From NCBI RefSeq assembly GCF_039388045.1, contig NZ_CP135015.1:354944-418943 (forward strand): DNA of 64,000 bases, given 5' to 3'. How positions within the stretch are numbered: position 1 is the stretch's first letter; every line of letters begins with the position of its first letter. The position numbers and the translations under genes were made by a program. Below are positions 54,414-63,113 of the stretch, in pieces. The notes under the pieces were generated by a model. It worked only from the letters and a program-made list of their open reading frames with translations, was not told the origin of the DNA and ran no database searches. The DNA is from Buchnera_K aphidicola_B. GTDB lineage: Bacteria > Pseudomonadota > Gammaproteobacteria > Enterobacterales > Enterobacteriaceae.

Positions 54414-55892
54414 TTATAAATTAGCAACTGTGATTTTTTTCATTTTAGTCATGAATTTACGTAATTTATTACCAACAATTTCAATACTATGATTTTCAAT
54501 CATATAATTTATATTTTGTAATTTTATGTTATCAATATTAGATTCTTTGATTGCACTACCTAAATCACCATCTTTAATATTAGACATAAAATTTTTAAAA
54601 ATAGAATAAGCAGAATTAAAAAACAAATAACTACCATATTCAGCAGTATCAGAAATAACTAAATTCATTTCATATAAACGTTTTCTTGCAATAGTGTTAG
54701 CTATTAAAGGTAATTCATGTAAAGATTCATAATATGCAGATTCTGGCATAATTCCAGTTTCTAACATAATTTCATATGATAATTCAATTCCAGCTTTTAA
54801 AGTTGCAATCATTAATATTCCATGATCGTAATATTCTTGTTCATCAATTTTATTATTATTTGAAGGAGCATTTTCAAATGCACTATTTTTACTTTCTAGA
54901 CGCCATTTTAATAAATTTTTATCTGCATTATTCCAATCTTTAATCATATTTGAAGAAAATTCTCCAGACATTATATCATCCATATGTTTTTTAAATAAAG
55001 GTGATAAATGAGATTTTAATAAATTAGATAATTCACAAATACGTATCTTTTTTGTATTAGAAACTCTATTTAACATCAATTTAATACCACCATGTTTTAA
55101 AGATTCAGTGATAACTTCCCAACCGTATTGAATTAATTTACTTGAATAAGCGGGATCAAAACCTCTTTTTAATAATTCTTCATAAAATATTATTGAACCA
55201 GTTTGTAACATACCGCACAATATAGTTTGTTCACCCATTAAATCTGATTTAACTTCTGCTACAAAAGATGACTCTAAAACACCAGCTTTATGACTACCTA
55301 AAGCAACCGCCCAACCTTTAGCATATTTTAAACCAATATTATATAAATCATTTTCATTATGAACAGCTATTAATGTTGGAACACCAAATCCTCGTAAATA
55401 TTCTTCACGTACTTCAGTTCCAGGGCATTTTGGAGCAACCATAATTACTGTTATGTCTTTTCTTATTTTTTGACTCATTTCTACAATATTAAATCCATGA
55501 GAATATCCTAAAACAGAATTTTTTTTCATTAATTTTTGTAATTTATTAACTACTTCACTATGTTGTTTATCTGGTGTTAAATTTATTACTAAATCTGCAT
55601 TAGGAATTAAATTTTCATAAGAATCAACATTAAAATTATTTCTAACTGCATTTTTCCAAGAAATATTTTTACTTTGAATACTTTCTTTTCTTAAAACAAA
55701 GGATATATCTAAACCCGAATCCCGCATATTTAAACCTTGATTAATACCTTGTGCTCCACAACCAATAATAACAATTTTTTTATTTCTTAAAATATTTAAA
55801 CTATTTTTAAAAGAACTTTTAAATAAAAAATTACATTTTTTTAAACGTTTATTTTTTTTTCTAAAAGAAAGATCATTAAAATAATTTTTCAT
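54414..55892 (-). CDS. ilvC: Ketol-acid reductoisomerase (class II)
   Basis: Second step of isoleucine/valine synthesis, NADPH-dependent. Length 492 residues (491 in E. coli), the long plant-like class II form. Nucleotide-binding IVIIGCGAQGINQGLNMRDSG, here cut as GCGAQGINQGLNMRDSG, VAPKCPGTEVREEY and the duplicated knotted C-terminal domain with KSDLMGEQTILCGMLQ. Follows ilvD by 76 bases. Confidence 0.98.
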   Translation of the reverse strand: MKNYFNDLSFRKKNKRLKKCNFLFKSSFKNSLNILRNKKIVIIGCGAQGINQGLNMRDSGLDISFVLRKESIQSKNISWKNAVRNNFNVDSYENLIPNADLVINLTPDKQHSEVVNKLQKLMKKNSVLGYSHGFNIVEMSQKIRKDITVIMVAPKCPGTEVREEYLRGFGVPTLIAVHNENDLYNIGLKYAKGWAVALGSHKAGVLESSFVAEVKSDLMGEQTILCGMLQTGSIIFYEELLKRGFDPAYSSKLIQYGWEVITESLKHGGIKLMLNRVSNTKKIRICELSNLLKSHLSPLFKKHMDDIMSGEFSSNMIKDWNNADKNLLKWRLESKNSAFENAPSNNNKIDEQEYYDHGILMIATLKAGIELSYEIMLETGIMPESAYYESLHELPLIANTIARKRLYEMNLVISDTAEYGSYLFFNSAYSIFKNFMSNIKDGDLGSAIKESNIDNIKLQNINYMIENHSIEIVGNKLRKFMTKMKKITVANL

Positions 55893-55968
55893 ATACCCTC
55901 TTTGAATTATTTATTAATTATGTTATTTTTAAAAAATTTATTACTAGTTTAATATATAATTTTAAACA

Positions 55969-57804
55969 TTAAATTTTTTTAATCGCTCCTTCATCTGCAC
56001 TAGTAGCAAATTTAGAATATATTTTTAAAGAATTAGATATTATTCTTTTTCGATGCATTGGAGTATATGCTTGTAAACCTCTTTTTTCTTCTTCTAATTT
56101 TCTTACCTGTAATTCTTTATTTGAAACATTTAATACAATTGAACGATTATTAATATCTATAGTAATCCAATCTCCAGATTTAACGAGAGCAATTAAACCT
56201 TTATTAGCTGCTTCAGGTGAAATATGGCCAATAGAAATACCAGAGGTTCCTCCAGAAAATCGCCCATCTGTTATTAATGCACAATGTTTATCTAATTTCA
56301 TAGATTTCAAATAAGTAGTTGGATATAACATTTCTTGCATACCTGGACCTCCTTTAGGCCCTTCATATCTTATTACAATAATATCTCCGAAATTTATTTC
56401 TTTTTTTAAAATACTTGCAACTGCTTCTTCTTGACTTTCATAAACTTTTGCTTGACCTTTTAAAAAAAAATTTTTTTTATTTATTGCAGCAGTTTTTACA
56501 ACGCATCCATTTTTTGCTAAATTTCCATATAATACAGATAATCCACCACTTTTACTATAAGCATATTTAATAGATCTTATACAACCATTTTTTCTATCTT
56601 TATCTAATTTATCCCATCTACAAGATTGTGAAAATGGTTTAACAGTTTTAATGTTACCGGGAGCTGCTTTGTACATTTTTAAAATATTTTTTTTTTTAGT
56701 TGTTAAAATATCATATTTTTTTAACATTTGTTTAAAACTAATATTTAAAATGTTTCTAGTATTATTTTTAATTAATTTATTTTTATTTAATTCATTTAAT
56801 ACACCTATGATACCACCTGCTCTATGTAAATCTTCCATATGATATTTCATGCTACTTGGAGAAATTTTACAAATATGAGGAATTTTATTAGATAAATAAT
56901 TTATATCAGACATATTAAATTTAATCATACCTTCTTTTGCAGCTGCTAATAAATGCAAAATTGTATTTGTTGAACCACCCATAGCAATATCTACAATCAT
57001 AGCATTATGAAAAGCATTTTCATTAGCTATATTCCTTGGTAATACTGAAATATCATTTTCTTTATAAAATTTATTAGTTAATTGGACTATTTTCTTACCT
57101 GCTTGTATAAATAATTTTTTTCTATCGGCATGTGTAGCTAATAAAGTACCATTACCAGGAAAAGCTAAACCAAATACTTCCATTAAACAATTCATAGAAT
57201 TAGCTGTAAACATTCCAGAACATGAACCACATGTAGGACAAGCGGAACGTTCAATTTTGTCTATTTTTTTTTTTGTTGAATTGGGATTTACACTTTCAAT
57301 TATAGCTGAAACTAAATCTATTTTTTTTTCTTTATTTACGCCAATATATTTACCAGATTCCATTGGGCCGCCAGAAACAAAAATAGTAGGAATATTTAAT
57401 CTTAATGCAGCCATAAACATACCAGGAGTAATTTTATCACAATTAGATATACATACCATAGAATCTACACAATGAGCATTAATCATATATTCTATAGAAT
57501 CTGCAATTAATTCCCTAGAAGGTAAAGAATATAACATACCAGCATGTCCCATTGCAATTCCATCATCTATAGCAATAGTGTTAAATTCCTTAGCCACTCC
57601 ACCTGATATACTTATATTTTTTGAAACTATTTTACCTAATTCACGTAAATGAATATGTCCTGGAACAAATTCTGTAAAAGAATTTACAACAGCGATAATA
57701 GGTTTTTTAAAATCTTCATCTTGCATACCTGTTGCACGCCACAAAGACCTAGCACCAGCCATATTCTTTCCTTGAGTAGTAGTACTAGAACGATATTTAA
57801 TCAT
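55969..57804 (-). CDS. ilvD: Dihydroxy-acid dehydratase
   Basis: Fe-S enzyme for the third step of branched-chain amino acid synthesis. Length 611 residues (616 in E. coli). Cluster cysteines in CISNCDKITPGM and CPTCGSCSGMFTANSMNCL; substrate/Mg region GPKGGPGMQEML and DGRFSGGTSGISIGH. ilvD-ilvC form an operon that, with host transaminases, can supply Ile/Val precursors; it depends on the isc genes nearby. Confidence 0.98.
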   Translation of the reverse strand: MIKYRSSTTTQGKNMAGARSLWRATGMQDEDFKKPIIAVVNSFTEFVPGHIHLRELGKIVSKNISISGGVAKEFNTIAIDDGIAMGHAGMLYSLPSRELIADSIEYMINAHCVDSMVCISNCDKITPGMFMAALRLNIPTIFVSGGPMESGKYIGVNKEKKIDLVSAIIESVNPNSTKKKIDKIERSACPTCGSCSGMFTANSMNCLMEVFGLAFPGNGTLLATHADRKKLFIQAGKKIVQLTNKFYKENDISVLPRNIANENAFHNAMIVDIAMGGSTNTILHLLAAAKEGMIKFNMSDINYLSNKIPHICKISPSSMKYHMEDLHRAGGIIGVLNELNKNKLIKNNTRNILNISFKQMLKKYDILTTKKKNILKMYKAAPGNIKTVKPFSQSCRWDKLDKDRKNGCIRSIKYAYSKSGGLSVLYGNLAKNGCVVKTAAINKKNFFLKGQAKVYESQEEAVASILKKEINFGDIIVIRYEGPKGGPGMQEMLYPTTYLKSMKLDKHCALITDGRFSGGTSGISIGHISPEAANKGLIALVKSGDWITIDINNRSIVLNVSNKELQVRKLEEEKRGLQAYTPMHRKRIISNSLKIYSKFATSADEGAIKKI

Positions 57805-57886
57805 GTAATTTCCTTAATAATTTTTATAAAATTGCATGTATTTTAAAATTAGTTAATTATAAATTAAAATAATAAATTGTAATAAA

Positions 57887-57959
57887 CAGGAACGGAGGGA
57901 ATTGAACCCACAACTTTCGGTTTTGGAGACCGATGTTCTACCAATTAAACTACGTTCCT
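57887..57959 (-). tRNA. tRNA-Trp (anticodon CCA)
   Basis: 73 bases: acceptor AGGAACG/CGTTCCT, D arm AGTTTAATTGGTAGAAC, anticodon loop CTCCAAA (CCA), T loop TTCAATT, discriminator G. Matches the E. coli trpT pattern. Lies between ilvD and iscS. Confidence 0.98.
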
Positions 57960-58121
57960 ATATAAAAATTATAATATATTTTTTTCTTTTATTATAATAA
58001 GATAAAATTAAATAAATGTATATAATATTTTACTTTATTTTAAAAATTTATTAAATAATCTTAATATAATAATTAGTATTAAATAATTAAATTAATAATT
58101 AATTTTAGAGGTCTAAATTTT

Positions 58122-59339
58122 ATGAAAATTCCTATATATTTAGATTATGCAGCAACTACACCTATGGAACCTAAAATTGTTAAAAAAATGAATAATTATT
58201 TAACAATTGATGGAATATTTGGAAATTCCGCTTCAAGATCACACAGTTTTGGTTGGCAAGCAGAAGAATCAATAGAATCAGCAAGAAAGAATATCTCAAA
58301 TTTAATTAATGCACAATCTAGAGAAATTATTTTTACTTCTGGAGCTACTGAGTCTAATAATTTAGCTATTAAAGGTATTGCTAATTTTTATTCTAATAAA
58401 GGCAACCATATTATAACAAGCAGAATAGAACACAAATCTGTCATAGATACTTGTAGAGAATTGGAAAAATATAATTTCAAAATAACATATTTAAAACCTG
58501 ATAAAAACGGAATAATAAATATTCAAGATATTAAAAAAAAAATAAAAAAAAAAACTATTTTAATTTCTATTATGCATGTAAATAATGAAATAGGTAGTGT
58601 ACAAGATATTGAAAATATAGCAAATTTATGTATAAATAATAATATATTATTTCATGTAGATGCTACACAAAGTATTGGTAAAATTCCTGTTGATTTAAAA
58701 AATATATCTATTGATTTAATGTCTTTTTCTGCACATAAAATTTATGGACCTAAAGGAATTGGTGCTTTATATATAAGAAATAAATCACCAAGAATAAGAA
58801 TTGCATCTCAAATTCATGGAGGAGGGCATGAAAGAGGAATTCGTTCAGGTACTTTACCTGTGCATCAAATTGTTGGTTTTGGTGAAGCATGTAAAATAGC
58901 ACAAAAAAAACAATTAAAAGATAATATAAAATTAAAAAAATTAAGAAACTATTTTTGGAATAAACTTTCTGATATTGAAGAAATATATTTAAATGGTAAT
59001 TTAAAAAATTTAGCTCCGCATATTTTAAATATTAGTTTTAACTATGTAGAAGGAGAATCTTTAATTATGGCTATTAAAGATATAGCAGTTGCTTCTGGTT
59101 CTGCTTGTACTTCTGCTAGTTTAGAACCTTCTTATGTATTAAAAGCTTTGAATATAAAAGATGAATTAGCTCACAGTTCAGTTCGTTTTTCTATTGGACG
59201 GTTTACTACAAAAAAACAATTAAAATATGCTAGTAAAGTTATTCATAAAGCATTAGTTCGTCTTCGGAATTTATCACCATTATGGGAAATGTTTAAATCT
59301 GGAATTGATATAAATAAAGTAAATTGGCAACAACATTAA
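58122..59339 (+). CDS. iscS: Cysteine desulfurase IscS
   Basis: PLP enzyme that takes sulfur from cysteine for Fe-S clusters and tRNA thiolation, feeding IscU and the Tus relay. Length 405 residues (404 in E. coli). PLP Lys 206 in SFSAHKIYGPKG, catalytic Cys 329 in SGSACTSASLEPSYVL, and HVDATQSIGK. The C-terminus SGIDINKVNWQQH, which binds IscU, is intact. iscR does not precede it, so ISC regulation is lost. Confidence 0.99.
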   Translation: MKIPIYLDYAATTPMEPKIVKKMNNYLTIDGIFGNSASRSHSFGWQAEESIESARKNISNLINAQSREIIFTSGATESNNLAIKGIANFYSNKGNHIITSRIEHKSVIDTCRELEKYNFKITYLKPDKNGIINIQDIKKKIKKKTILISIMHVNNEIGSVQDIENIANLCINNNILFHVDATQSIGKIPVDLKNISIDLMSFSAHKIYGPKGIGALYIRNKSPRIRIASQIHGGGHERGIRSGTLPVHQIVGFGEACKIAQKKQLKDNIKLKKLRNYFWNKLSDIEEIYLNGNLKNLAPHILNISFNYVEGESLIMAIKDIAVASGSACTSASLEPSYVLKALNIKDELAHSSVRFSIGRFTTKKQLKYASKVIHKALVRLRNLSPLWEMFKSGIDINKVNWQQH

Positions 59340-59364
59340 TTAAAATTATATTTTAGGAAAAAAC

Positions 59365-59757
59365 ATGGCTTATAATAAAAAAGTTATAGATCATTACGAA
59401 AATCCACGTAATGTTGGTACATTTTCTAAAGAAGATGAAAATGTTGGTATTGGTTTAGTTGGGGCACCAGCATGTGGGGATGTAATGAAATTAGAAATAA
59501 AAGTACATGATGGTATTATACAAGATGCTTGTTTTAAAACATATGGTTGTGGTTCAGCAATTGCTGCAAGTTCTTTAATGACTGAATGGGTTAAAGGTAA
59601 AACATTAAGTGAAGCCAAAGAAATAAAAAATACTAAAATTGTTAAAGAGTTAAAATTACCTCCAGTAAAAATTCATTGTTCAATTTTAGCAGAAGATGCA
59701 ATTAAAGCTGCAATAAAAAATTATAAAAGTAAATTTTCTTTTAAAAAACGAAAATAA
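59365..59757 (+). CDS. iscU: Fe-S cluster scaffold IscU
   Basis: Scaffold on which clusters are assembled. Length 130 residues (128 in E. coli). Ligand cysteines 37 (GAPACGDVMKL), 62 (YGCGSAIAASSL) and 105 (HCSILAEDAI), plus Asp 39, and the HscA-recognition LPPVK motif are all kept. Directly after iscS; iscA, next in E. coli, is absent. Confidence 0.99.
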   Translation: MAYNKKVIDHYENPRNVGTFSKEDENVGIGLVGAPACGDVMKLEIKVHDGIIQDACFKTYGCGSAIAASSLMTEWVKGKTLSEAKEIKNTKIVKELKLPPVKIHCSILAEDAIKAAIKNYKSKFSFKKRK

Positions 59758-59834
59758 AAACACGTTCTTTAAAGAAATGTACAAATTTTAACATTTTTTT
59801 AAAGAATATTTAATTATTTAATTTTATAACTAAT

Positions 59835-60314
59835 ATGTTGAATTATATGAATTTTTTTGAATATTTTAATTTACAAGAAACAGTTTTAATTGATCAAAAA
59901 GTCTTAAAAAGAAAATATTATTTTTTACAAAAAAAATATCATCCAGATTTTTTTTTAGACAAACCAAAAAAAATTCAGAGAAAGATTTTGAAAAAATCTA
60001 AAAAAATAAATAAAATTTATAAAATATTTAAAAATCCTTTACAAACTACACAATATTTTTTAAGTATTAAAGGATATAAAATTTATGATATTAATTTTTT
60101 AAAAAAAGAAAAAAAAAATTTTTTAATAACACAATTTTTATTAAATGAAGAAATTTCTAATATTAAAATTAAAAAAAAAATATTTATTAAAAAATTGAAT
60201 TTTTTATATTTTAAATATATTAAACAAATGTTTGCTAAAATTGCATTTGGAAAATTTAAAAATTCTGCTTTTTTTTTATATAAGTTGTTTTTTTTTGAAA
60301 AATTATTATTTTGA
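59835..60314 (+). CDS. hscB: Co-chaperone HscB
   Basis: J-domain protein that brings IscU to the Hsp70 HscA. The J domain keeps HPD at residues 36-38 (KKYHPDFF). Length 159 residues (171 in E. coli). The C-terminal IscU-binding part is recognisable only by helical pattern (FLLNEEISNIK, MFAKIAFGKF). Neither possible start (59,835 or the ATG at 59,847) has a clear ribosome site. hscA, its partner gene, is missing downstream. Confidence 0.9.
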   Translation: MLNYMNFFEYFNLQETVLIDQKVLKRKYYFLQKKYHPDFFLDKPKKIQRKILKKSKKINKIYKIFKNPLQTTQYFLSIKGYKIYDINFLKKEKKNFLITQFLLNEEISNIKIKKKIFIKKLNFLYFKYIKQMFAKIAFGKFKNSAFFLYKLFFFEKLLF

Positions 60315-60373
60315 ATATTTTATTTTAATATTTAATTTTATGTAAATTTTTTAAATATATTTAAAGGAATAAT

Positions 60374-60703
60374 ATGCCTAAAATTTTTTTTCAACCACAT
60401 AAATTAATGATACCTAAAGGAATGGAATGTTATTGTGAATCAAATTTAACAATACTTGATGTTGCATTAAAAAACAATATTTTTATAGAACATAGTTGTA
60501 ATAAATCTTGCGCATGTAGTACATGTCATTGTATTATAATAAAAGGTTTTAATTCATTATCTAAATTAACAGAAAAAGAAGAAAATTTATTGGATAGAGC
60601 TTGGGGTTTAAATGAATATAGTCGTTTATCTTGTCAAGCAAAGATAGGAAAAGAAGATTTAATTGTTAAAATACCATTACATACTTGTAATTTATCATTT
60701 TAA
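60374..60703 (+). CDS. fdx: Adrenodoxin-type 2Fe-2S ferredoxin
   Basis: Electron donor of the ISC system, probably reduced by Fpr. Length 109 residues (111 in E. coli). Cluster ligands Cys 42, 48, 51 (HSCNKSCACSTCHC) and 87 (RLSCQAK). AAAGGAATAAT precedes the ATG. Last isc gene; only 59 bases separate it from hscB. Confidence 0.98.
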   Translation: MPKIFFQPHKLMIPKGMECYCESNLTILDVALKNNIFIEHSCNKSCACSTCHCIIIKGFNSLSKLTEKEENLLDRAWGLNEYSRLSCQAKIGKEDLIVKIPLHTCNLSF

Positions 60704-60710
60704 ATTTTTT

Positions 60711-62030
60711 TTATTTTTTAATAAATGGATTTTTATTTTCTTTAAATATTAATTTTATAATACAATTATTTAATTTCATTTCTTTTTGAAAAAAATTTTT
60801 TAAATAATTAATATAACTTTTAGGTAAATTATTAACTTTATTTCCATGTATAATGATTGTATAAGGATTTATTTTTCCTGTATGTGCATATTTTGGTTTT
60901 ATTCGTATTTTTTTTTGTATAGGTGGTTGATGTTTTTTTATAGCTTTTTTTAATATTTTTGTTAAAAATTGACATGAAAATTTTTTTTTTTTGATATTTA
61001 AAATTTTTTGAATAGATAACATTAGTTTTTTTATTCCAGTTTCATATAATGCTGATAAAAAATGTATTTTTTTAATATTTAAGAATTTTAGTTTTTTTTT
61101 TATTCCTTCTTTTATTTCTTTTTTTTCTTTTATAGATATTTTATCTTCTTTATTGACTGTTATTAATAAAAAATTTCCATTTTTAATGATAATTTTTATT
61201 ATTGATAGATCTTGTTTAGAAATTTTTTTTTCTGATATATCTAATATTAAAATAATTATTTTACTTTTTTTAATCATTTTTATTGATTGTTTAATAGAAC
61301 ATAATTCTATTTCATTTTTAATATTTTTTTTTTTACAAATTCCAGCAGTATCTGTTAAAATATATTTTTTTTTTTTTATTTTATTAAGTATTGAAATACT
61401 ATCACGTGTTGTTCCTGGTTTTTTATCTGTTATAAATTGTTTTTTTTTAAGTAAAGCATTTCCTAATGTAGATTTACCTACATTAGGTTTTCCAATGATA
61501 GTGATATTTGTTCTTTTTTTTTTTATTTTATTAATATTTTTTTCTTTAAATTTTATTTTTGAAATGACATTTTTTATTGTTTTAGGTAACATAGTGGATA
61601 TTTTGTGTATTTTTTTATAACCTAATTTGTAAAATTCACATATTTTTTTATTTTTTTTTATATTTTCTGTTTTATTTATTATTAAGTATGTTTTTTTTTT
61701 TTTTTTTTTAATTATTTTTGAAATAAAGTGATCTTCTTTTGTTATTCCTTCTTTTCCATCTACTATAAAAAATATAATATGAGCTTCTTTTATTGCTTTT
61801 TTTGTATTTTTAATTGATTTTTTTTTTATTATTGATTTGGTATTAGTAATTCCTGCAGTATCTATGATTTTAAATTTTTTTTCTTCTTTGATAATATAAT
61901 GTCCGTAATTTCTATCTCTTGTTGTACCTGATTTTTGTGAGGTTATAGCTTTATTACTATCTGTTAATATATTAAATAAACTTGATTTTCCTACATTAGG
62001 TTTTCCAATTAAAGCAATAATAGGAAGCAT
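60711..62030 (-). CDS. der: Ribosome-assembly GTPase Der (EngA)
   Basis: Double-GTPase needed for 50S assembly. Length 439 residues (490 in E. coli). First G domain: GKPNVGKS (9-16), DTAG (57-60), NKTE (119-122, where NKxD is usual). Second: GKPNVGKS (180-187), DTAG (227-230), NKED (293-296). The C-terminal KH-like domain is short and Lys-rich. A run of 19 identical bases (61,691-61,709) encodes six Lys at 108-113. AAGGAATAAA before the ATG. Confidence 0.95.
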   Translation of the reverse strand: MLPIIALIGKPNVGKSSLFNILTDSNKAITSQKSGTTRDRNYGHYIIKEEKKFKIIDTAGITNTKSIIKKKSIKNTKKAIKEAHIIFFIVDGKEGITKEDHFISKIIKKKKKKTYLIINKTENIKKNKKICEFYKLGYKKIHKISTMLPKTIKNVISKIKFKEKNINKIKKKRTNITIIGKPNVGKSTLGNALLKKKQFITDKKPGTTRDSISILNKIKKKKYILTDTAGICKKKNIKNEIELCSIKQSIKMIKKSKIIILILDISEKKISKQDLSIIKIIIKNGNFLLITVNKEDKISIKEKKEIKEGIKKKLKFLNIKKIHFLSALYETGIKKLMLSIQKILNIKKKKFSCQFLTKILKKAIKKHQPPIQKKIRIKPKYAHTGKINPYTIIIHGNKVNNLPKSYINYLKNFFQKEMKLNNCIIKLIFKENKNPFIKK

Positions 62031-62223
62031 TTTATTCCTTACTTATTTATTTATACTTAAATTAATATTAATGAATAATATTAATGAATAATATTAATGN
62101 ATANTAATGAATAATATTAATGAATAATATTAATGAATAATATTAATGAATAATATTAATGAATAATATTAATGAATAATATTAATAATATTAATGAATA
62201 ATATTAATGAATAATATTAATGA
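62031..62223. other. Spacer upstream of der leading into the terminal repeats
   Basis: Contains the der ribosome site and presumably its promoter, then passes into the 13-base tandem array. No gene is visible. Unresolved bases occur at 62,100 and 62,104. Confidence 0.6.
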
Positions 62224-62236
62224 ATAATATTAATAT
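62067..62236. repeat. 13-base tandem repeat array (AATGAATAATATT)
   Basis: About a dozen head-to-tail copies of AATGAATAATATT, one shortened by 4 bases near 62,185, with two unresolved bases (62,100 and 62,104) that indicate assembly difficulty. A further single copy lies inside the inverted repeat at about 62,275-62,290, so the array and the repeat arm share origin or have exchanged sequence. Confidence 0.9.
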
Positions 62237-63110
62237 CAATATCAATGAATGCGTATGATATATAATGTAATATTAATGAATAATATTAATTTATATAATT
62301 CATAATATCAATTATATCAAGTATATAAATAGCATATTATCATAACATTAATGAATATTAAAATAATATGCGTATTTTCATAATAAATATTATTATTGTA
62401 AATAATAAATATCATATTTTATGGTAATGTTTATTATAATCATAAATAATTTATTTATGATCATATTAAACTATGAATTGAATATTACATTATAAGAATG
62501 CATATTGTAAATATACTAGCATTAAATTATAATCCACTGTGAAGATATTACAATCTAATATCATCATATTTATATTCATCATCAATAATTGGTTGATCGT
62601 CAATATTTACTTTTTAGTAAATATTACCTTTATATTCAATATTATAATAAATATTTTAATTCAAATATTCATCTAATATTTAAACCTAATGAATCCAACT
62701 TACGTATCGTAAGTGGTTATTGGGTAATATCAATATCACATTATTCATAATATGATTGTACTTATTTACAATCTAAATATCAACACCAATATCAATTATA
62801 TGCTATCAAAAGTATAGATAGCGCAACTCAATTTCAATATTAATTTATAACCGATCTAGACATCCTAGTCAATAAATATATAGAACAAATAATGCATGAA
62901 TAATCTTTTCCGGCATTGATAAATCATGAATTTAAATAATACCTGGCATTTGCATAAGTTCATTATGTGACGCACTGAATCCTGTAATAAAATATTTCTC
63001 ATTAAGAGATTCATTGTATCCTAATTATATATAATTTAATTATATAATTATATATTAAATATAGAATACTTCTGTATAATGGTTTATAATGCTTCTATAC
63101 CTACACATCA
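62224..63110 (+). repeat. Left arm (887 bases) of giant inverted repeat
   Basis: Base-for-base reverse complement of 63,114-64,000 about an axis at 63,112. The one mismatch I found is 62,842 against 63,382. No credible gene, tRNA or DnaA box was found inside. Smaller hairpins are nested within, for example 62,602-62,625 and ACTTACG/CGTAAGT at 62,698-62,714. Several sampled 60-base lines hold 12-21 G/C, well above other spacers. Confidence 0.93.
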
Positions 63111-63113
63111 AAA

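Noticed and set aside
60647..60711. Iron-sulfur gene iscX or hscA remnant around fdx
   Set aside because: The 59-base hscB-fdx gap and 7-base fdx-der gap are too short to hold a readable remnant.
62067..62236. CRISPR-like array
   Set aside because: Units are only 13 bases and directly adjacent, with no unique spacers and no cas genes nearby.
62224..63110. Replication origin with DnaA boxes
   Set aside because: I looked for TTATCCACA-type boxes and near matches on both strands and found none convincing; location alone is not enough.
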